Under the pieces are notes generated by a model. The model was not told the DNA's origin and did not search any database. It worked only from the letters and a program-made list of their open reading frames with translations. From Pseudomonas sp. GOM7 (lineage in GTDB: Bacteria; Pseudomonadota; Gammaproteobacteria; Pseudomonadales; Pseudomonadaceae): a DNA stretch of 64,000 bases. The stretch covers positions 186,001 through 250,000 of the forward strand of contig NZ_CP113519.1 of the NCBI RefSeq assembly GCF_026723825.1, given 5' to 3'. Made by a program: the position numbers and the translations under genes. Positions 62,357 through 64,000 of this stretch are shown in pieces (position 1 is the stretch's first letter; every line of letters starts with the position of its first letter).

Positions 62357-62367
62357 GGAGCTTCTGC

Positions 62368-62652
62368 ATGAAACTGATCAAATGTGACAACGTGACCCCT
62401 CTGCATTCATCGATGGAGGCCCGCGAGCATGCGTACCTCAAGCATCTGGCTTCAGCCATGAGTCACTACCTTGAGAACCCCCATGGCACCGAGCTTATTT
62501 GCATCCTCGGCTCCGGCTACGAGAAGGATAATCGGCATGCCCTCGAAACCTGGGTCGCCTACCACCGCAACGAAGTTTTCGAGAAGCGCCTGGAGGGTCG
62601 CAGTCCGCTGGACTATCTGATCGAGAAGCTTGAGAGCCTGTTGGGTAACTAA
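62368..62652 (+). CDS. Small hypothetical protein downstream of the integrase
   Basis: 94 aa (MKLIKCDNVTPLHSSMEAREHAYLKHLASAMSHYL...). Starts after AGGAG, 11 bp past the integrase stop. Mostly helical and charged, no known motif; cytoplasmic. Followed by a clear terminator. Confidence 0.7.
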   Translation: MKLIKCDNVTPLHSSMEAREHAYLKHLASAMSHYLENPHGTELICILGSGYEKDNRHALETWVAYHRNEVFEKRLEGRSPLDYLIEKLESLLGN

Positions 62653-62658
62653 GTTCGA

Positions 62659-62678
62659 AAGGGGCCGAAAGGCCCCTT
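62659..62678 (+). terminator. Intrinsic terminator of the integrase operon
   Basis: AAGGGGCC-GAAA-GGCCCCTT followed by a T-rich stretch (CATTGTTCT). Eight-bp perfect stem with a GNRA-like loop. Confidence 0.85.
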
Positions 62679-62897
62679 CATTGTTCTACCCTGGCAGTAG
62701 CGAGACTGTTCCATTCATTCGCCAATCTTCGTTTGGGTTGGGTTACCGCCCCCCCTGCCGGTCACAGTTCAACTTGAACATGTAGTCAGGCATGTAAGGA
62801 CCCGGATCGACGGATTGGTTTACTATCCAGGGCGCGAACCAGAGCACATTTTTCTCCTGCCTGCTGATGGGCAAGAGGGGGCGGGAGTATAGGGACA

Positions 62898-64000
62898 GTG
62901 GTAAAGAAGCAGCTCGTATTGGCCAGCTGGGTGGGCGGGAATGATCTCAAAGCAGTTGCAGGTGCTGAGGCTGGCCCGATTCTGGCGACCCTGAATACTG
63001 TGGCTGTTGATAAAGTCGAGCTGCTTTGTTCATACCCCGCCGAGCGCGTTGAACCCTACCTAGCCTGGCTGCGCCAGCAGGTCGATGTATCAATCACCGC
63101 GCATTACGTTTCCCTGTCTTCCCCCGTTCATTTCGGGGAGATCTACCAGGCCGCAAGTCAACATTTAAAGCGCCTGTGTACTTCCGGAAATCAGCTTTCC
63201 ATTCTGCTCAGTCCCGGCACACCGGCCATGCAAGCGGTGTGGATTCTGCTGGGCAAAACGCGCTATCCGGCGACCTTCTACCAGTCCTCACTTGAGCAAG
63301 GCGTTCAGCAGGTCGAAGTGCCTTTCGAGATCGCGGCCGAGTATGTGCCGGCCGCCAATACCATCAGCACCGACAAGCTGGTTCAACTCGCCGGGCTGGA
63401 TGCCCCCGTGGATGCAGCCTTCGACAGCATCGTGACGCAGAGCGAGCGCATGCTGGCACTCAAGGCGCAGGCGCAGATACTCGCGACGAAGCAAGTCCCA
63501 GTACTGATTTACGGTGAAACCGGCACCGGCAAAGAGCTGTTTGCCCGTGCCATTCACAACGCCGGCCCACGTTCTGCAGCGCCCTTTGTTGCGGTGAACT
63601 GCGGTGCCATCGTGCCGGAGCTGATTGACTCAACCTTATTTGGCCACAAGAAGGGCGCATTCACTGGCGCTATTGCAGATCGGCCTGGGGTTTTCCAACA
63701 GGCCCATGGCGGCACGCTGTTTCTGGATGAGTTCGGTGAGCTAACGCCGGATGTGCAAGTACGCCTCCTGCGCGTACTGCAGGAAGGCACCTTCACCCCG
63801 GTAGGCTCCAGCCAGGAACTCAAGGTCGATGTGCGGCTGATCACCGCCACTCACCGCAACCTGATGCAGGAAGTTGCTCACGGGCGCTTCCGTGAAGACC
63901 TGTTCTATCGCATCGCTGTGGGTGTGCTGCACCTCCCGCCGCTCAGAGAGCGCGAAGGTGATCTGCTGTTACTGTCGGAAAAGCTGCTGGCCGGCATTGC
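62898..64000 (+). CDS. Sigma-54-dependent activator with CARF-like N-terminal domain (3' end missing)
   Basis: An open frame from the GTG at 62898 to the window end, 367 residues. The N-terminal ~150 residues look like a CARF/Rossmann sensor (KKQLVLASWVGGNDL loop near residues 4-18, then LLSPGTPAMQAVW near 103-114, the second CARF motif). The AAA+ domain has Walker A GETGTGKE (near 206), the sigma-54 loop GAFTGA (near 253-258) and Walker B GGTLFLDEFGEL. RtcR, a known CARF-sigma54 fusion, senses RNA ends. The gene probably turns on a divergent or downstream operon beyond 64000. Confidence 0.85.
   Translation, partial: MVKKQLVLASWVGGNDLKAVAGAEAGPILATLNTVAVDKVELLCSYPAERVEPYLAWLRQQVDVSITAHYVSLSSPVHFGEIYQAASQHLKRLCTSGNQLSILLSPGTPAMQAVWILLGKTRYPATFYQSSLEQGVQQVEVPFEIAAEYVPAANTISTDKLVQLAGLDAPVDAAFDSIVTQSERMLALKAQAQILATKQVPVLIYGETGTGKELFARAIHNAGPRSAAPFVAVNCGAIVPELIDSTLFGHKKGAFTGAIADRPGVFQQAHGGTLFLDEFGELTPDVQVRLLRVLQEGTFTPVGSSQELKVDVRLITATHRNLMQEVAHGRFREDLFYRIAVGVLHLPPLREREGDLLLLSEKLLAGI

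Noticed and set aside
1..64000. CRISPR array, rRNA genes or insertion sequences
   Set aside because: No regularly spaced repeats, no rRNA sequence and no transposase with terminal repeats were seen in the window.

Overview
The window has high GC, with gene families and synteny typical of Pseudomonas (a mendocina/pseudoalcaligenes-like member is plausible, but species cannot be fixed by eye). It starts inside the malonate transporter operon (madL tail, madM), and its likely regulator mdcR lies 14.7 kb further on.

Region 1 (1-15.6 kb) is a catabolic and transport cluster that appears inserted between madM and mdcR. It holds an RraA-like protein, a TRAP transporter, an SMP-30 family lactonase, an IclR regulator, a D-2-hydroxyacid dehydrogenase, two complete tripartite tricarboxylate transporters and a LigI/COG3618-type amidohydrolase. 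Five intergenic copies of a 13-bp palindrome (GAAA-N5-TTTC) suggest one IclR regulon. A promoter plus leader is present three times: once before the intact dehydrogenase gene and twice before decayed copies of its 5' end.

Region 2 (15.6-25.2 kb) looks like ordinary chromosome: LysR (MdcR-like), a chemoreceptor, an EAL protein, AraC, an aldehyde dehydrogenase, a Pmp3-type micropeptide, and the ergothioneine pair egtD/egtB.

Region 3 (25.4-39.6 kb) is a defence-type accessory region. It contains a type I restriction-modification locus (hsdM, hsdS, a Schlafen/AlbA-type gene, hsdR), BRO-N and XRE regulators, a strikingly AT-rich two-gene cassette (NA37/NdpA-like protein plus a membrane-anchored protein), a NERD protein and a Fic protein. 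An alpha/beta hydrolase, an HD-LuxR regulator, a small membrane protein and a RhuM remnant follow.

Region 4 (42.6 kb to the end) looks like a genomic island. Its left edge is a 3' fragment of a tRNA-Arg gene with the tRNA terminator. Inside are an AbrB-like antitoxin, a complete type I Wadjet system (jetABCD), XRE, secreted/lipoprotein genes, a BPSL0761/DUF6088 pair, a protein made of four HTH repeats, two overlapping giant tyrosine-recombinase genes (837 and 1037 aa) with two copies of a CCGCGCATGCGCGG palindrome in front, an XRE/excisionase/integrase module with palindromic operators, and at the right edge a partial sigma-54 activator whose N-terminus looks like a CARF sensor.

The two best candidates for something undescribed are the HTH-repeat plus dual giant recombinase module (53.99-60.6 kb) and the AT-rich NA37 plus membrane-protein cassette (35.06-37.44 kb). 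The CARF-sigma54 gene deserves follow-up to the right of this window.
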